Shown here: piece by piece, positions 50,031-59,132 of the stretch
Numbering within the stretch: the first letter of the stretch is position 1
Layout of the letters: the number at the start of each line of letters is the position of its first letter
Source: JAMHWF01 sp964371405
GTDB lineage: Bacteria > Pseudomonadota > Gammaproteobacteria > Burkholderiales > Burkholderiaceae_C
DNA: 64,000 nt
Assembly (NCBI GenBank): GCA_964371405.1
Contig: CAYJLV010000007.1
Location: forward strand, 1 to 64,000
Reading direction: 5' to 3'
Translations under genes and position numbers: made by a program
The notes under the pieces: generated by a model
Seen by the model: the letters and a program-made list of their open reading frames with translations, nothing else
The model's database searches: none
Told to the model about the DNA's origin: nothing

Positions 50031-51405
50031 GGTGCAGCGGCTTGCCGGCATCTTGCGCTCTGGCGTCTCGGTCGAACACCGCGATGCTCTCGACATGCGC
50101 AGTGTGCGGAAACATGTTCACCGCACCGGCTGCCGACAGCGCATAGCCGCCCTGGTGCACGAGCAGGCCGGCGTCGCGCGCCAGCGTGGCCGGGTTGCAG
50201 CTGACGTACACGATGCGCGCCGGCGGCTGCCAGTCATCGCCCTGCCCCTGCAGTTCGACCAGGCACTGCACCAGGCGCAGCGCGCCTTCGCGCGGCGGAT
50301 CGACGAGCCAGCGCTCGGCGTCGCCGTCGGCGGCGAGATCGGTTGCCGTCATCTCGAACAGGTTGCGCGCAGCGAACGTCGCGCGCGCGGCGAGCCCATT
50401 GCGGCGCGCGTTGTCGCGCGCACGCTCGACCAGCGCCGCGCTGCCCTCGACGCCGAGCACGGCGCGCGCGCGCGTCGCCAGCGCCAGCGTGAAGTTGCCG
50501 AGGCCGCAGAACCAGTCGATCGCGCGCTCATGCGGCTGCACGTCGAGCAGGCGGAGCGCCTTCGAGACCAGCGTGCCGTTGACTGCGCCGTTGACCTGCG
50601 TGAAGTCGGTCGGCCGGAAAGCAAGCGCCAGGCCGAACTCGGGCAGCCGGTAGGCCAGCGGCGTGCCGTCATCGTCGAGCGGGTGCGCGGTGTCGGGCCC
50701 GCCCGGCTGCAGCCACCACTGCACGCCCCAGACGGCGGCGAAGTCGCGCAGCCGCGCGCGGTCGGCGTCGGCCAGCGGCTCGAGGTGGCGCAGCACCAGC
50801 GCCGTGATATCGCTTCCGACGGCGACCTCGATCTGCGGCAGGCGGTCGCGCGCTGCCATCGCGCCGACCAGCTCGCGCAGCGGCAGCAGCAGCGCGGCGA
50901 CGTGCGGCGCCAGCACGTGGCACTCGCGCATGTCGGCAACGTAGCTCGACTTGCGCTCGTGAAAACCGACCAGCACGCCGCCCTTCTTCGCGACATGGCG
51001 CACCGACAGCCGCGCCCGGTCGCGGTAGCCCCAGGCCGGCCCAGCGAGCGGGCGCAGCACCTGCGCCGGCTTCACCTTGCCGAGGTGCGACAGCGCGTCT
51101 TCCAGCGCGCGCTGCTTGACGGCGACCTGCGCGTCGAAGTGCAGGTGCTGCATCTTGCAGCCGCCGCACGCGCCGGCGTGCAGGCCGAAGTGCGCGCAGC
51201 GCGGCGCGACGCGCTGGCTGCTCTCGCGCCGCAGTGCCGCCAGCGTGCCCTGCTCCCACGCCGCCTTGCGCCGGTGCACGTTGACCTGCACCTCTTCGCC
51301 CGGCAGCGCGCCCTCGACGAAGACCACCTTGCCCGCGGCGTCGTGCGCCACACCCTGCGCGTCAAGGTCGAGCGACTCGACGAGCAGCCAATCCTTCTGC
51401 GTCAT
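50002..51405 (-). CDS. rlmD: 23S rRNA (uracil-1939-C5)-methyltransferase RlmD
   Basis: 467 residues. An N-terminal TRAM domain (about 1-60) is followed by an iron-sulfur cluster motif CAHFGLHAGACGGCKMQHL. The SAM-binding fold has IDWFCGLGNFTLALA, and the catalytic nucleophile Cys lies in YVSCNPATLARDAG. It methylates U1939 of 23S rRNA. The final 15 residues are coded in an inverted repeat. Gene order with rpoS is as in other Burkholderiales. It starts 8 nt after the exonuclease stop. Confidence 0.95.
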   Translation of the reverse strand: MTQKDWLLVESLDLDAQGVAHDAAGKVVFVEGALPGEEVQVNVHRRKAAWEQGTLAALRRESSQRVAPRCAHFGLHAGACGGCKMQHLHFDAQVAVKQRALEDALSHLGKVKPAQVLRPLAGPAWGYRDRARLSVRHVAKKGGVLVGFHERKSSYVADMRECHVLAPHVAALLLPLRELVGAMAARDRLPQIEVAVGSDITALVLRHLEPLADADRARLRDFAAVWGVQWWLQPGGPDTAHPLDDDGTPLAYRLPEFGLALAFRPTDFTQVNGAVNGTLVSKALRLLDVQPHERAIDWFCGLGNFTLALATRARAVLGVEGSAALVERARDNARRNGLAARATFAARNLFEMTATDLAADGDAERWLVDPPREGALRLVQCLVELQGQGDDWQPPARIVYVSCNPATLARDAGLLVHQGGYALSAAGAVNMFPHTAHVESIAVFDRDARAQDAGKPLHRPATGSPTE

Positions 51406-51412
51406 GCGCCGA

Positions 51413-52210
51413 TTATGGCGACGGCCACGCCGCCAGGTACTCGCCCCAGTGCGGCTCGTCGATCGACGCGAGCGTCTCGCGCACGAAGGAGACCTCGCGC
51501 TCGTACTCGGCCTCGGTGAAGCCGCCGCGCATCTTCTGGAAGCGGCAGTACAGCAGATAGGTGTTCATCACGTCGGTCTCGCAGTAGCGGCGGATGTCGT
51601 CGACGCGGCCTTCGAGATAGGCGGGCCAGACCGCGCTGCCGTCCATGCCGAGCTTGCCGGGGAAGCCGCACAGCCGCGCCATCGCGTCGAGCGGTGCGGC
51701 GGCGCGCGGCTGGTACATCGCCAGCAGGTCCATCAGGTCGAGATGCCGCATGTGGTAGCGGCCGATGTAGTTGTTCCACTTGTACTCGCGGTCGTCCTCG
51801 CCCATGTCCCAGTACTTGCCGGCGACGACGCCGTGCTTGAGGCCGCGGTAGTGCAGCACCGGCAGGTCGAAGCCGCCGCCGTTCCAGCTCACGAGCTGCG
51901 GCGCGTGCTTCTCGATCGTCGCGTAGAAGCCCTGCACGATGCGACCCTCGTGCGAGTGGCCGTCGGGCTCGCGGTCGACGAAGGAATGCACGCGCAGCCC
52001 CTCGGCATTGCGGAACACGCACGAAATCACGAGCACGCGCTGCTGGTACAGCGGCAGGAACTCGCTCCGGCCGGCCGCCTTGCGCTCGGCCATCGCCTCG
52101 GCGTGGACCTGCGCGTCGGTCAGCGCCGCGTCCGAACCGCGCTCGGCGCGCAGCGCGGCGACGTCGGGGATCGTCTCGATGTCGAACACCAGCACGGGCC
52201 ACGAGGACAT
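51413..52210 (-). CDS. PolB-like 3'-5' exonuclease (predicted, DnaQ/PolB exonuclease superfamily)
   Basis: 265 residues. The N-terminal VLVFDIETIPDVAALR carries the DxE metal pair (exo I). LVSWNGGGFDLPVLHYRG is exo II, and RRYCETDVMNTYLLYCRFQ is exo III. It belongs to the group of stand-alone exonucleases related to the proofreading domain of family B polymerases; it has no polymerase domain. Its cellular role is not defined. It lies 55 nt after rpoS and 7 nt before rlmD. Confidence 0.85.
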   Translation of the reverse strand: MSSWPVLVFDIETIPDVAALRAERGSDAALTDAQVHAEAMAERKAAGRSEFLPLYQQRVLVISCVFRNAEGLRVHSFVDREPDGHSHEGRIVQGFYATIEKHAPQLVSWNGGGFDLPVLHYRGLKHGVVAGKYWDMGEDDREYKWNNYIGRYHMRHLDLMDLLAMYQPRAAAPLDAMARLCGFPGKLGMDGSAVWPAYLEGRVDDIRRYCETDVMNTYLLYCRFQKMRGGFTEAEYEREVSFVRETLASIDEPHWGEYLAAWPSP

Positions 52211-52265
52211 GGTCGGTCTTTCCGGTCTGAAACCATGGGCGCGGCGTGCTCTGCCGCAGACGGAA

Positions 52266-53279
52266 TCAGAACACGGAATCGCGGTCGACGCCGGCGCGGA
52301 TCATGCGGCGCTTGAGCTTGCCCAGCGCCTCCTGCTGGATCTGGCGGATGCGCTCGCGCGTCAGGCCGAGCCGCTCGGCCAGCACTTCGAGCGTCTCGGG
52401 CTCGCGGTCGCGCAGGCCGTAGCGCCCGGCCAGCACTTCCTGCTCGCGTTCGTTGAGCTCGCCCAGCCCGTGCGCGAGCAGGTGCTCGACTTCGTGGCTC
52501 AGCGCCAGCGTCATCGGGTCGGTGGCGGCCTCGTCGGCCACCGTGTCGAGCATCGACTCCGAGGCGTTGTCGAGCGTGCCGCGCTCGAGCGGCGCGTCCA
52601 GCGATGCCGGCGTCTCGGCGAACTTGAGCAGCTCGGCGACCTCGCGCACCGGCCGCTGCAGCAATGCCGCGATGTCCTCGACGCGTACCGGCTTGTCGGC
52701 GTCGCCGTTGTGGGCCGACGCCGCTTCGAGAGTGCGGCGCGCCTTGAGCACCTGGTTGAGCTCGCGCACGACGTGCACCGGCAGCCGCACCAGGCGCGCC
52801 TGATGCATGATCGCGCGCTCGATGCTCTGGCGGATCCACCACGACGAATAGGTCGAGAAGCGGAATCCGCGTTCCGGCTCGAACTTGCCGATCGCGTGCA
52901 TCAGTCCGAGGTTGCCCTCCTCGATCAGGTCGGGCATCGGCAGGCCGCGGCCGAGGTAGTTCTTCGCGATGCTGACGACGAGCCGCAGGTTGTGCTCGAT
53001 CATCGCCTGGCGCGCGTTGAAGTCTCCGGCGCGCGCGCGCGACGCGGTCTCGTATTCCTGCTGCGGCGTCAGCAGCGGCGCGCGGCGGATCTCGCGCAGA
53101 TAGGCTTGCAGCGTGTTGCCGACCTCGCCGTCGCCGTCCGCCAGCGCGCGCTCGCGCGGCGCCTGCGCGTCGCTCAGCGGCTCGGACAGTTCGACCGGGT
53201 CGGCCGCGTCGAGCGCCGGCAGGAAGGCGACGGGCAGCGCATGGCCATTGCCCGGGACGCTCTGCCGCTTCGCAACCAT
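52266..53279 (-). CDS. rpoS: RNA polymerase sigma factor RpoS (sigma-38)
   Basis: 337 residues from ATG 53279 (MVAKRQSVPGNGHALP). Region 1.2 begins TLQAYLREIRRAPLLT, and region 2 has MIEHNLRLVVSIAKNYLGRGLP, EEGNLGLMHAIGKFEPERG and FRFSTYSSWWIRQSIERAIM. Region 3 follows, and region 4 has LGLTRERIRQIQQEALGKLK. It directs stationary-phase and general stress genes. The surE-pcm-nlpD-rpoS order is conserved, and in many bacteria the main rpoS promoter lies inside nlpD. Confidence 0.96.
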   Translation of the reverse strand: MVAKRQSVPGNGHALPVAFLPALDAADPVELSEPLSDAQAPRERALADGDGEVGNTLQAYLREIRRAPLLTPQQEYETASRARAGDFNARQAMIEHNLRLVVSIAKNYLGRGLPMPDLIEEGNLGLMHAIGKFEPERGFRFSTYSSWWIRQSIERAIMHQARLVRLPVHVVRELNQVLKARRTLEAASAHNGDADKPVRVEDIAALLQRPVREVAELLKFAETPASLDAPLERGTLDNASESMLDTVADEAATDPMTLALSHEVEHLLAHGLGELNEREQEVLAGRYGLRDREPETLEVLAERLGLTRERIRQIQQEALGKLKRRMIRAGVDRDSVF

Positions 53280-53302
53280 GGCCGCCCGAGCCTCATCGTG
53301 CG

Positions 53303-54265
53303 TCAGCGCTGCGGGAGCAGCTTGGCCGGATCGACCGGCTTGCCCTGCTTGCGGATCTCGAAGTGCAGTTGCACGCGGTCGGCGTCGGTCGAGCCCATCT
53401 CGGCGATCTTCTGGCCTCGGCGCACGTTCTGATCCTCTTTCACCAGCAGGGTCTGATTGTGCGCGTAGGCGGTCAGGTATGTCGCGTTGTGCTTGACGAT
53501 GACAAGGTTGCCGTAGCCGCGCAACCCCGATCCGGCGTATACGACGCGGCCGTCGGCTGCGGCGAGCACCGGGTCGCCGCTCTTGCCGGCGATCGCCAGC
53601 CCCTTGCTGTGCGCGTCGTCGAAAGGCTTGACCACGCTGCCGCCGGCGGGCCAGGCCCAGGCGATGTCGTCGTCGCTGCCGCGCACGGCAGCGGGCGGCT
53701 GCGTCGCGATCGGCGTCGGCGGCGGCAGCGCCGCCGTCGGTGCCGCAGCAGGCGCCGCTGCCGAAGCAGCGTTGGCGGGAGGCGCGGCGCGCGGCGCATC
53801 GAGCGGGCGCGTCTCGACGCGCGCCGCGGTGACCGGCCGCGTGCTCGCCTGCCGCGGGTCGATATCGGGCGGCACCACGCGCAGAACCTGACCGACCTCG
53901 ACAACGTTCGGGTTCTCGAGATTGTTCCAGCGCGCGATGTCCTTCCAGTTCTGGCCCGTCTCGAGGCCGACGCGGATCATCGTGTCGCCGGGCTTGACGG
54001 TGTAGTAGCCCGGCTTGCCGGCGTTCTCGCTGCCGGGCAGCGGCGGCTTCGGCAGGTCGATCGCGGCGGCGGTGGAGCCCGGCGCGGGCGTCGCGACGGC
54101 GCCCGGCGTCGAGGGCGCAGTCGGCGCAGCCGGCCTCGTGCCGACCGCCCGTTCCTCGACCGGCGCGCGGTTGCGCGGCACGGCACAGCCGGCAAGCGCC
54201 GCGGCGCACAGCACGGCGACGACCCACGCGCGGCCGTGCAGCATTCGTTGCAGCAATTCCTTCAT
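53303..54265 (-). CDS. nlpD: LysM/LytM lipoprotein NlpD (amidase activator)
   Basis: 320 residues. A lipoprotein signal with lipobox ALAGC (Cys27) leads to a Pro/Ala-rich linker and a LysM domain (about 90-135, YTVKPGDTMIRVGLETGQNW). A Pro/Ala linker follows, and then a C-terminal LytM/M23 domain (about 205-318). The zinc-binding residues of active M23 enzymes are missing: the equivalent of HxGxD reads SKGLAIAG, and the late HxH reads QLHFEI. This fits an outer-membrane-anchored activator of AmiC during cell separation. It is 23 nt upstream of rpoS. Confidence 0.92.
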   Translation of the reverse strand: MKELLQRMLHGRAWVVAVLCAAALAGCAVPRNRAPVEERAVGTRPAAPTAPSTPGAVATPAPGSTAAAIDLPKPPLPGSENAGKPGYYTVKPGDTMIRVGLETGQNWKDIARWNNLENPNVVEVGQVLRVVPPDIDPRQASTRPVTAARVETRPLDAPRAAPPANAASAAAPAAAPTAALPPPTPIATQPPAAVRGSDDDIAWAWPAGGSVVKPFDDAHSKGLAIAGKSGDPVLAAADGRVVYAGSGLRGYGNLVIVKHNATYLTAYAHNQTLLVKEDQNVRRGQKIAEMGSTDADRVQLHFEIRKQGKPVDPAKLLPQR

Positions 54266-54290
54266 CGACAGATTCGGTTCGGAAGGGCCC

Positions 54291-55106
54291 TCAATCGAGC
54301 CCGGATTTTAGTGGCACGAACAGCACGCCTTCGTGACGCGTCCAGACATAGCCGCTCTCCTGGCGGTCGACCACCGTCAACAGTTGCGCCCCGCGCGCCG
54401 CATCGAGCATCGGCGCGACGAGCCGGCCGCCCGGCGCGAGCTGCTCGAGCCAGGCTTGCGGCAACTCGTCGCCGCCGGCGGCCGCGATGATGCTGTCGTA
54501 CGGCGCGTTCGGCGGGTGGCCGTACCGGCCGTCACCATACACCAGCCGGATGCGGTGTTCGCGCAGCGCCGCCAGGTTCTCGCGCGCCTTCTCGTGCAGC
54601 GGCTTGAGCCGCTCGAGCGTATAGACCTGCCGCGTCAGCGCGCCGAGCAGCGCCGCCTGGTAGCCGCAACCGGTGCCGATCTCGAGCACGCGGCCGAGCG
54701 AGCCCGAAGCGCGCGCGTTCGACCCGCCGAACAGCAGCTCGAGCATGCGCGCGACGACCGAGGGTTTGGAGATCGTCTGCCCGTGGCCGATCGGCAGGCT
54801 CGTGTCTTCGTAGGCCTGCGCCGCCAGCGCCGTGTCGACGAAGGCGTGGCGCGGCACCTGCTCCATCGCAGCGAGCACGCCCTCGTGGCGCGCGCCGGCG
54901 GCGCGCAGCCGTGCGACCATGCGCGCGCGCACTCCGTGCGAATCGAGGCCGAGGCCGCTCGGCGCGCGAGCCGCGGCGTCGGCCGCCGATGGCGCCTTCG
55001 TCATCTTCGTTGCCGGTGCCTTCGCGACAGGCGTCTTCACCGACGCGGCATCCGTCATGCGATCGAGAGACAGCGGGAACCGCGTCGTACGCGGCGCTCC
55101 GCTCAT
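54291..55106 (-). CDS. pcm: Protein-L-isoaspartate O-methyltransferase
   Basis: 271 residues from ATG 55106, overlapping the surE stop by 4 nt (ATGA). The methyltransferase core begins near residue 55 (HGVRARMVARLRAAGARHEG). The signatures IGHGQTISKPSVVARMLELL, VLEIGTGCGYQAALLG and GDGRYGHPPNAPYDSII follow. It has a 50-residue Ala/Lys-rich N-terminal extension compared with the E. coli protein (208 residues). It repairs isoaspartyl sites in aged proteins. It lies 25 nt upstream of nlpD. Confidence 0.94.
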   Translation of the reverse strand: MSGAPRTTRFPLSLDRMTDAASVKTPVAKAPATKMTKAPSAADAAARAPSGLGLDSHGVRARMVARLRAAGARHEGVLAAMEQVPRHAFVDTALAAQAYEDTSLPIGHGQTISKPSVVARMLELLFGGSNARASGSLGRVLEIGTGCGYQAALLGALTRQVYTLERLKPLHEKARENLAALREHRIRLVYGDGRYGHPPNAPYDSIIAAAGGDELPQAWLEQLAPGGRLVAPMLDAARGAQLLTVVDRQESGYVWTRHEGVLFVPLKSGLD

Positions 55107-55861
55107 CGCTCGCCGCCGCCAGCCAGCCGCGCGCGCCAGGAGTCGAGCGTGGCGTGGTCGGTCAGGTCGACCTGCAGCGGCGTGATCGAGACGCAGCCGT
55201 TCGCCGTGGCATGGAAGTCGGTGCCGGTGCCGGCTTCGCGCGCGTCGCCGGCCGGGCCGATCCAGTACATCGTGTCGCCGCGCGGGCTGGTCTGGCGGAT
55301 CACGGGTTCGCTGGCGTGGCGCCGGCCCAGCCGCGTCACGACGCGCGGCAAGGCGTCGGCGTCGGCGCGATTCGGAATGTTGACGTTGAGCAGCCAGGCT
55401 CTGCCGTCGCGCGGCGCGGCGAGCGCGTCCTCGATCACGGAGCGCGCCACGCGCGCCGCGGCGTCGAGATGAGCCCAGCCCTTTTGCGTCTGCGAGAAGG
55501 CGATCGCCGGGATGCCGAACAGGTAGCCTTCCATCGCCGCCGCGACGGTGCCCGAATAGAGCGTGTCGTCGCCCATGTTGGCGCCGTTGTTGATGCCCGA
55601 GACGACGAGGTCGGGTCGCTGGTCGAGCAGCCCGGTCAGCGCGACGTGCACGCAGTCCGACGGCGTGCCGTTGATGTAGCGCACGCCGTCGGCCGCGACG
55701 TAGACCGACAGCGGCCGGTGCAGCGTCAGCGAGTTCGACGTGCCGCTCGCGTTCTGCTCGGGGGCGACGACGTCGATCTCGCCGAGCCCGCGGCAGGCTT
55801 CGACGAGCGCGGCCAGCCCCGGAGCGAGATAACCGTCGTCGTTGGCAATCAGGATGCGCAT
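55103..55861 (-). CDS. surE: 5'/3'-nucleotidase SurE
   Basis: 252 residues from ATG 55861 (MRILIANDDGYLAPGLAALV). Active-site acidic pair NDDG, Ser/Asn loop SGTSNSLTL, and SGINNGANMGDDTLYSGTVA. It is a survival phosphatase that dephosphorylates nucleoside monophosphates in stationary phase. It forms the first gene of surE-pcm-nlpD-rpoS, coupled to pcm. It is divergent from the NarL-type regulator, sharing a 208-nt spacer with no further gene. Confidence 0.95.
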   Translation of the reverse strand: MRILIANDDGYLAPGLAALVEACRGLGEIDVVAPEQNASGTSNSLTLHRPLSVYVAADGVRYINGTPSDCVHVALTGLLDQRPDLVVSGINNGANMGDDTLYSGTVAAAMEGYLFGIPAIAFSQTQKGWAHLDAAARVARSVIEDALAAPRDGRAWLLNVNIPNRADADALPRVVTRLGRRHASEPVIRQTSPRGDTMYWIGPAGDAREAGTGTDFHATANGCVSITPLQVDLTDHATLDSWRARLAGGGER

Positions 55862-56069
55862 GCCGCATTGTAGGGAGCTGCGTATCATCGCCCGACCGCC
55901 GCGGCCGCGATCCGCGGCGGCTCTGCCGGACTGGCCCGCGTCGTGTGCGGCAAGCTCGTCGTGCTGGCGAAGCCCTGAAGCGAAGGTGCACCGTCACACC
56001 CTGATGCATGCCGCAGGGCGCGGCGTGCGTCAAAACGGGTACGCTACCCGCCCGGAGGATCCCGTCGGC

Positions 56070-56792
56070 ATGTCCATCAAGGTATTGATCGTCGAAGACA
56101 ACCCCGTGGCGCGCAGCTTTCTCGGCCGCGTCGTGCGCGAGAGCTTCAGCGACGAACTCGACATCCAGGAGGCGGGCGACCTCGAATCGGCGCGCCGCCG
56201 GATCGCCGCGGCCGGCAACCCGCAGGCCGACCGCGACGCCGCGTTCAAGCTGTTCATGGTCGACCTCGAGCTGCCCGACGGCAGCGGCATGGAGCTGCTG
56301 TCGGATCTGGCGCGCTACCCCGCGACCCGGATCGTCACGACGCTCTATTCCGACGACGACCACCTGTTCCCCGCGCTGCAGCGCGGCGCCGACGGCTACC
56401 TGCTCAAGGAGGACCGCTTCGAAGTCCTGGTCGAGGAGCTGCAGAAGATCGTGCGCGGCCAGCCGCCGCTGTCGCCCGCGATCGCACGCCGCCTGCTGAC
56501 CCACTTTCGCCCCGGCGCCGACCACGAGACGGCGTTCTCGGCGATGGCCGCGTTCCAGGCCGCCCGCGGCCCGGCCAGCGAGGCGCCGGGCACGCAACTG
56601 CAGCGGCTGTCGCCGCGCGAGAACGAGGTGCTGACCTACCTCAGCAAGGGCTTCACGATCAAGGAGATCGCGAACCTGATGGGCATCAAGTGGTTCACCG
56701 TCAACGACCACATCAAGTCGATCTACAAGAAGCTCGACGTCTCCAGCCGCGCCGAGGCGGCGGTGCTGGCGAGCAAGCAGGGCCTGGTCTGA
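56070..56792 (+). CDS. NarL/FixJ-family two-component response regulator
   Basis: 240 residues from ATG 56070 (MSIKVLIVEDNPVARSFLG), with GGAGG at 56054-56058. The receiver has acidic pair E9-D10, phospho-Asp in MVDLELPDGSG, TTLYS and the LKEDRF Lys. A variable linker follows. The LuxR-type HTH (about 170-235) is LSPRENEVLTYLSKGFTIKE, IANLMGIKWFTVNDHIKSIY and KKLDVSSRAEA. It is the likely partner of the kinase gene 10 nt downstream. The target promoters are unknown. Confidence 0.92.
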   Translation: MSIKVLIVEDNPVARSFLGRVVRESFSDELDIQEAGDLESARRRIAAAGNPQADRDAAFKLFMVDLELPDGSGMELLSDLARYPATRIVTTLYSDDDHLFPALQRGADGYLLKEDRFEVLVEELQKIVRGQPPLSPAIARRLLTHFRPGADHETAFSAMAAFQAARGPASEAPGTQLQRLSPRENEVLTYLSKGFTIKEIANLMGIKWFTVNDHIKSIYKKLDVSSRAEAAVLASKQGLV

Positions 56793-56802
56793 TACGCGCG
56801 CG

Positions 56803-59076
56803 GTGATGTCGCACGACACCGCCGCCCAAGCGCCGCTGCGGGTCGGCGAGCGCGGCAGCGCGCCGGAATCGACGTTCGACACACGGTGGCTCGACGCCGT
56901 GCTGCCAGCGGCGCGCAGCGAGCGGCGCTGGATCGGCTGGCGGCTGCGCCTGCTCGTCGGCGCCGCGCTGATCGGCTGCCTCGGGCTGATGCTGCTCGCG
57001 CGCGATCTCGCCGCGACGCGCCACCTCGACGCCGTCTGGCGCGTCGACGCGCGGGGCGGCATTGAACTGCTCGGTTCGGCCGACCCGGTGCTCGCGGCGC
57101 TGCGCGGCCGCACGCTGTTCGACCTCGCCACCGACGACGGCCGCACGCTGCGCATCGACGACGCCCTGGCGCTGCAGCGCTCGGCGCGCTGGCTCGTCGC
57201 CGACGCCGACCGGGAACGCCACCGCCGGCTGCACGAGGCGCTCGCTGTCGTGCTCGCGCACGACATCATCGCGCTGCGCTTCACCGACGGCTCGACGCTG
57301 CCGGTGCGCCCCGTGGAACGCGGCTGGCTCGGACTCGGCACCATGGCCGTGGGGCTCGGCGCGCTGGCGCTCACGCTCTACCTCGCCGCCATGATCGTCG
57401 TGCTGGGGCGGCCATCGCTGCGCAACGCTCTGTACGCGGCGGCGGCGCTGGCGCAGTGCGCCAACCTGCTGTTCGTCGCCGCCGAGTCGAGCTTCGACTT
57501 CGGGCTGCCGGCCGGATTCGCCGCGCTCGATCTGCGCGCGCGCAGCGCGCTCGACCTCGCGACGGCGGCGGCGATCCTGCACTCCGCCGTGCTGCACCCG
57601 CGCCGCCTGCCGCACGGCGGTGCGCTGGCCGCGGCGTGCTGGGCCGGCGTCGCCGCGCTCGTCGCGTTGGACGGCGCCGGGCGCCTGCCGGGCGGCTGGT
57701 GGTGGACGCAGGGCAGCCTGCTAGCGATCGCCGCCGGCGTGACGCTGCTGCTCGGCTGGTCGTTCCGCATCGAGCCGCACCCGCACGCGATGATGCTGCG
57801 CCGCTTCGGCTTCGTCGTCACCACCACGCTGGCGCTGCTCACGGCGGCGATCGCCGCGGCCGGCGCGCAGCCCGCCCTGCAGCACGCCATCGCGTCGGTC
57901 GGCTCCGTCGCCTGGTACGTCTTCTTCGCGTCGCTGCTGCTGCTGGTGCCGTTCATGTCGCAGGCGCGGCGCACGATGCGCGAGTTCGCGCTGCTGGCGG
58001 CCGTCAGCACCGTCGCGGCGTCGCTCGACCTGCTGTTCGTCGCCGTGTTCTCGGTCGGCGCATTCGCGTCGGCAACGCTGTCGCTGTTCATCGCGCTGGG
58101 CGTGTATGCCGGCGCACGCCAGTGGCTGCTCAACCAGGTGCTCGGCCACCGCAGTGTGACGACGGAGCGCATGTTCGAGAGCCTCTACCGCACGGCGCGC
58201 GACGTCGAGGCGCACCCCGAGCACACACCGCGCCGGCTCGCCGAGCTGCTGCGCGAGCTGTTCGACCCGCTGGAGGCCGTCGTCATCGAACGCACCTCGT
58301 CGCGCACGCGCGTCGTCGCCGAAGGCTCGACGCTGCTCGTGCCGGTGCCCGGCCTCGCGGCACCCGCCGTACCGCGCCACAGCGTCGCGCTGCGCTACGC
58401 GCATCGCGGGCGGCGCGTGTTCACCGTCGACGACGCGCGCCTGACCGACCGCGTCGTCGAGCAGCTGCTGCGCGCCGTCGCGTTCGACAAGGCCGTCGAG
58501 CAGGGCCGCAACGAGGAGCGGCTGCGCCTGGCGCAGGACCTGCATGACGACATCGGCGCGCGGCTGCTGACGCTGATGTACAAGGCGCCGACGCCCGAGA
58601 TGGAAGACTACGTGCGCCACACGCTGCAGGACCTGAAGACACTGACGCGCGGCCTCGACGCACCGGCACGCCCGCTCTCGCACGCCGCCGCCGAGTGGAA
58701 GGCCGACCTGGCGCATCGTCTGCACGCCGCCGGCATCGCGCTCGACTGGAACTGCCGGGTCGACACCGACGCCGCACTCGGCGTCGTGCAATGGTCGGCG
58801 CTGACGCGCGTGCTGCGCGAGCTGGCGAGCAACGCCATCGCCCATGCGCGAGCGACGCACGTCAGCGTCGAGATGCAGCTCGCCGACGACCGCCTCGAGG
58901 TGCGCTTCGACGACAACGGCGTCGGCCGCAACCCGCAGGCCTGGGCGCACGGCCTGGGCCTGGCCGGCGTGCGCAAGCGCGTCAAGCAGCTCGGCGGCGA
59001 AGTCGCCTGGCGCGAGCTCGATCCGCGCGGCATCGGCTGCCGCGTCGCGATCGACGCACTGTCGCAGCGACGCTGA
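56803..59076 (+). CDS. Membrane histidine kinase, NarX/DegS-like (HisKA_3 type)
   Basis: 757 residues if the GTG at 56803 is used (the ATG at 56806 is equally good). One membrane segment near residue 45-68 is followed by an extracytoplasmic region of about 110 residues. A run of about seven more hydrophobic segments (about 180-430) follows. The C-terminus has the phosphorylatable His in LRLAQDLHDDIGARLLTLM. The ATPase lobe has RELASNAIAHARATH, FDDNGVGRNP and GLGLAGVRKRVKQL. This architecture, a multi-TM sensor with an atypical periplasmic loop, does not fit a named family I can give. It probably phosphorylates the response regulator encoded 10 nt upstream. Confidence 0.85.
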   Translation: MMSHDTAAQAPLRVGERGSAPESTFDTRWLDAVLPAARSERRWIGWRLRLLVGAALIGCLGLMLLARDLAATRHLDAVWRVDARGGIELLGSADPVLAALRGRTLFDLATDDGRTLRIDDALALQRSARWLVADADRERHRRLHEALAVVLAHDIIALRFTDGSTLPVRPVERGWLGLGTMAVGLGALALTLYLAAMIVVLGRPSLRNALYAAAALAQCANLLFVAAESSFDFGLPAGFAALDLRARSALDLATAAAILHSAVLHPRRLPHGGALAAACWAGVAALVALDGAGRLPGGWWWTQGSLLAIAAGVTLLLGWSFRIEPHPHAMMLRRFGFVVTTTLALLTAAIAAAGAQPALQHAIASVGSVAWYVFFASLLLLVPFMSQARRTMREFALLAAVSTVAASLDLLFVAVFSVGAFASATLSLFIALGVYAGARQWLLNQVLGHRSVTTERMFESLYRTARDVEAHPEHTPRRLAELLRELFDPLEAVVIERTSSRTRVVAEGSTLLVPVPGLAAPAVPRHSVALRYAHRGRRVFTVDDARLTDRVVEQLLRAVAFDKAVEQGRNEERLRLAQDLHDDIGARLLTLMYKAPTPEMEDYVRHTLQDLKTLTRGLDAPARPLSHAAAEWKADLAHRLHAAGIALDWNCRVDTDAALGVVQWSALTRVLRELASNAIAHARATHVSVEMQLADDRLEVRFDDNGVGRNPQAWAHGLGLAGVRKRVKQLGGEVAWRELDPRGIGCRVAIDALSQRR

Positions 59077-59132
59077 GCGACGAATTCCCGACCCAGACGC
59101 GTCGACCGTCGTCGTGATCCAATGACGATGCC

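Noticed and set aside
53303..54265. NlpD as an active M23 endopeptidase
   Set aside because: Zinc-binding His and Asp positions are replaced; it fits the non-catalytic activator class.
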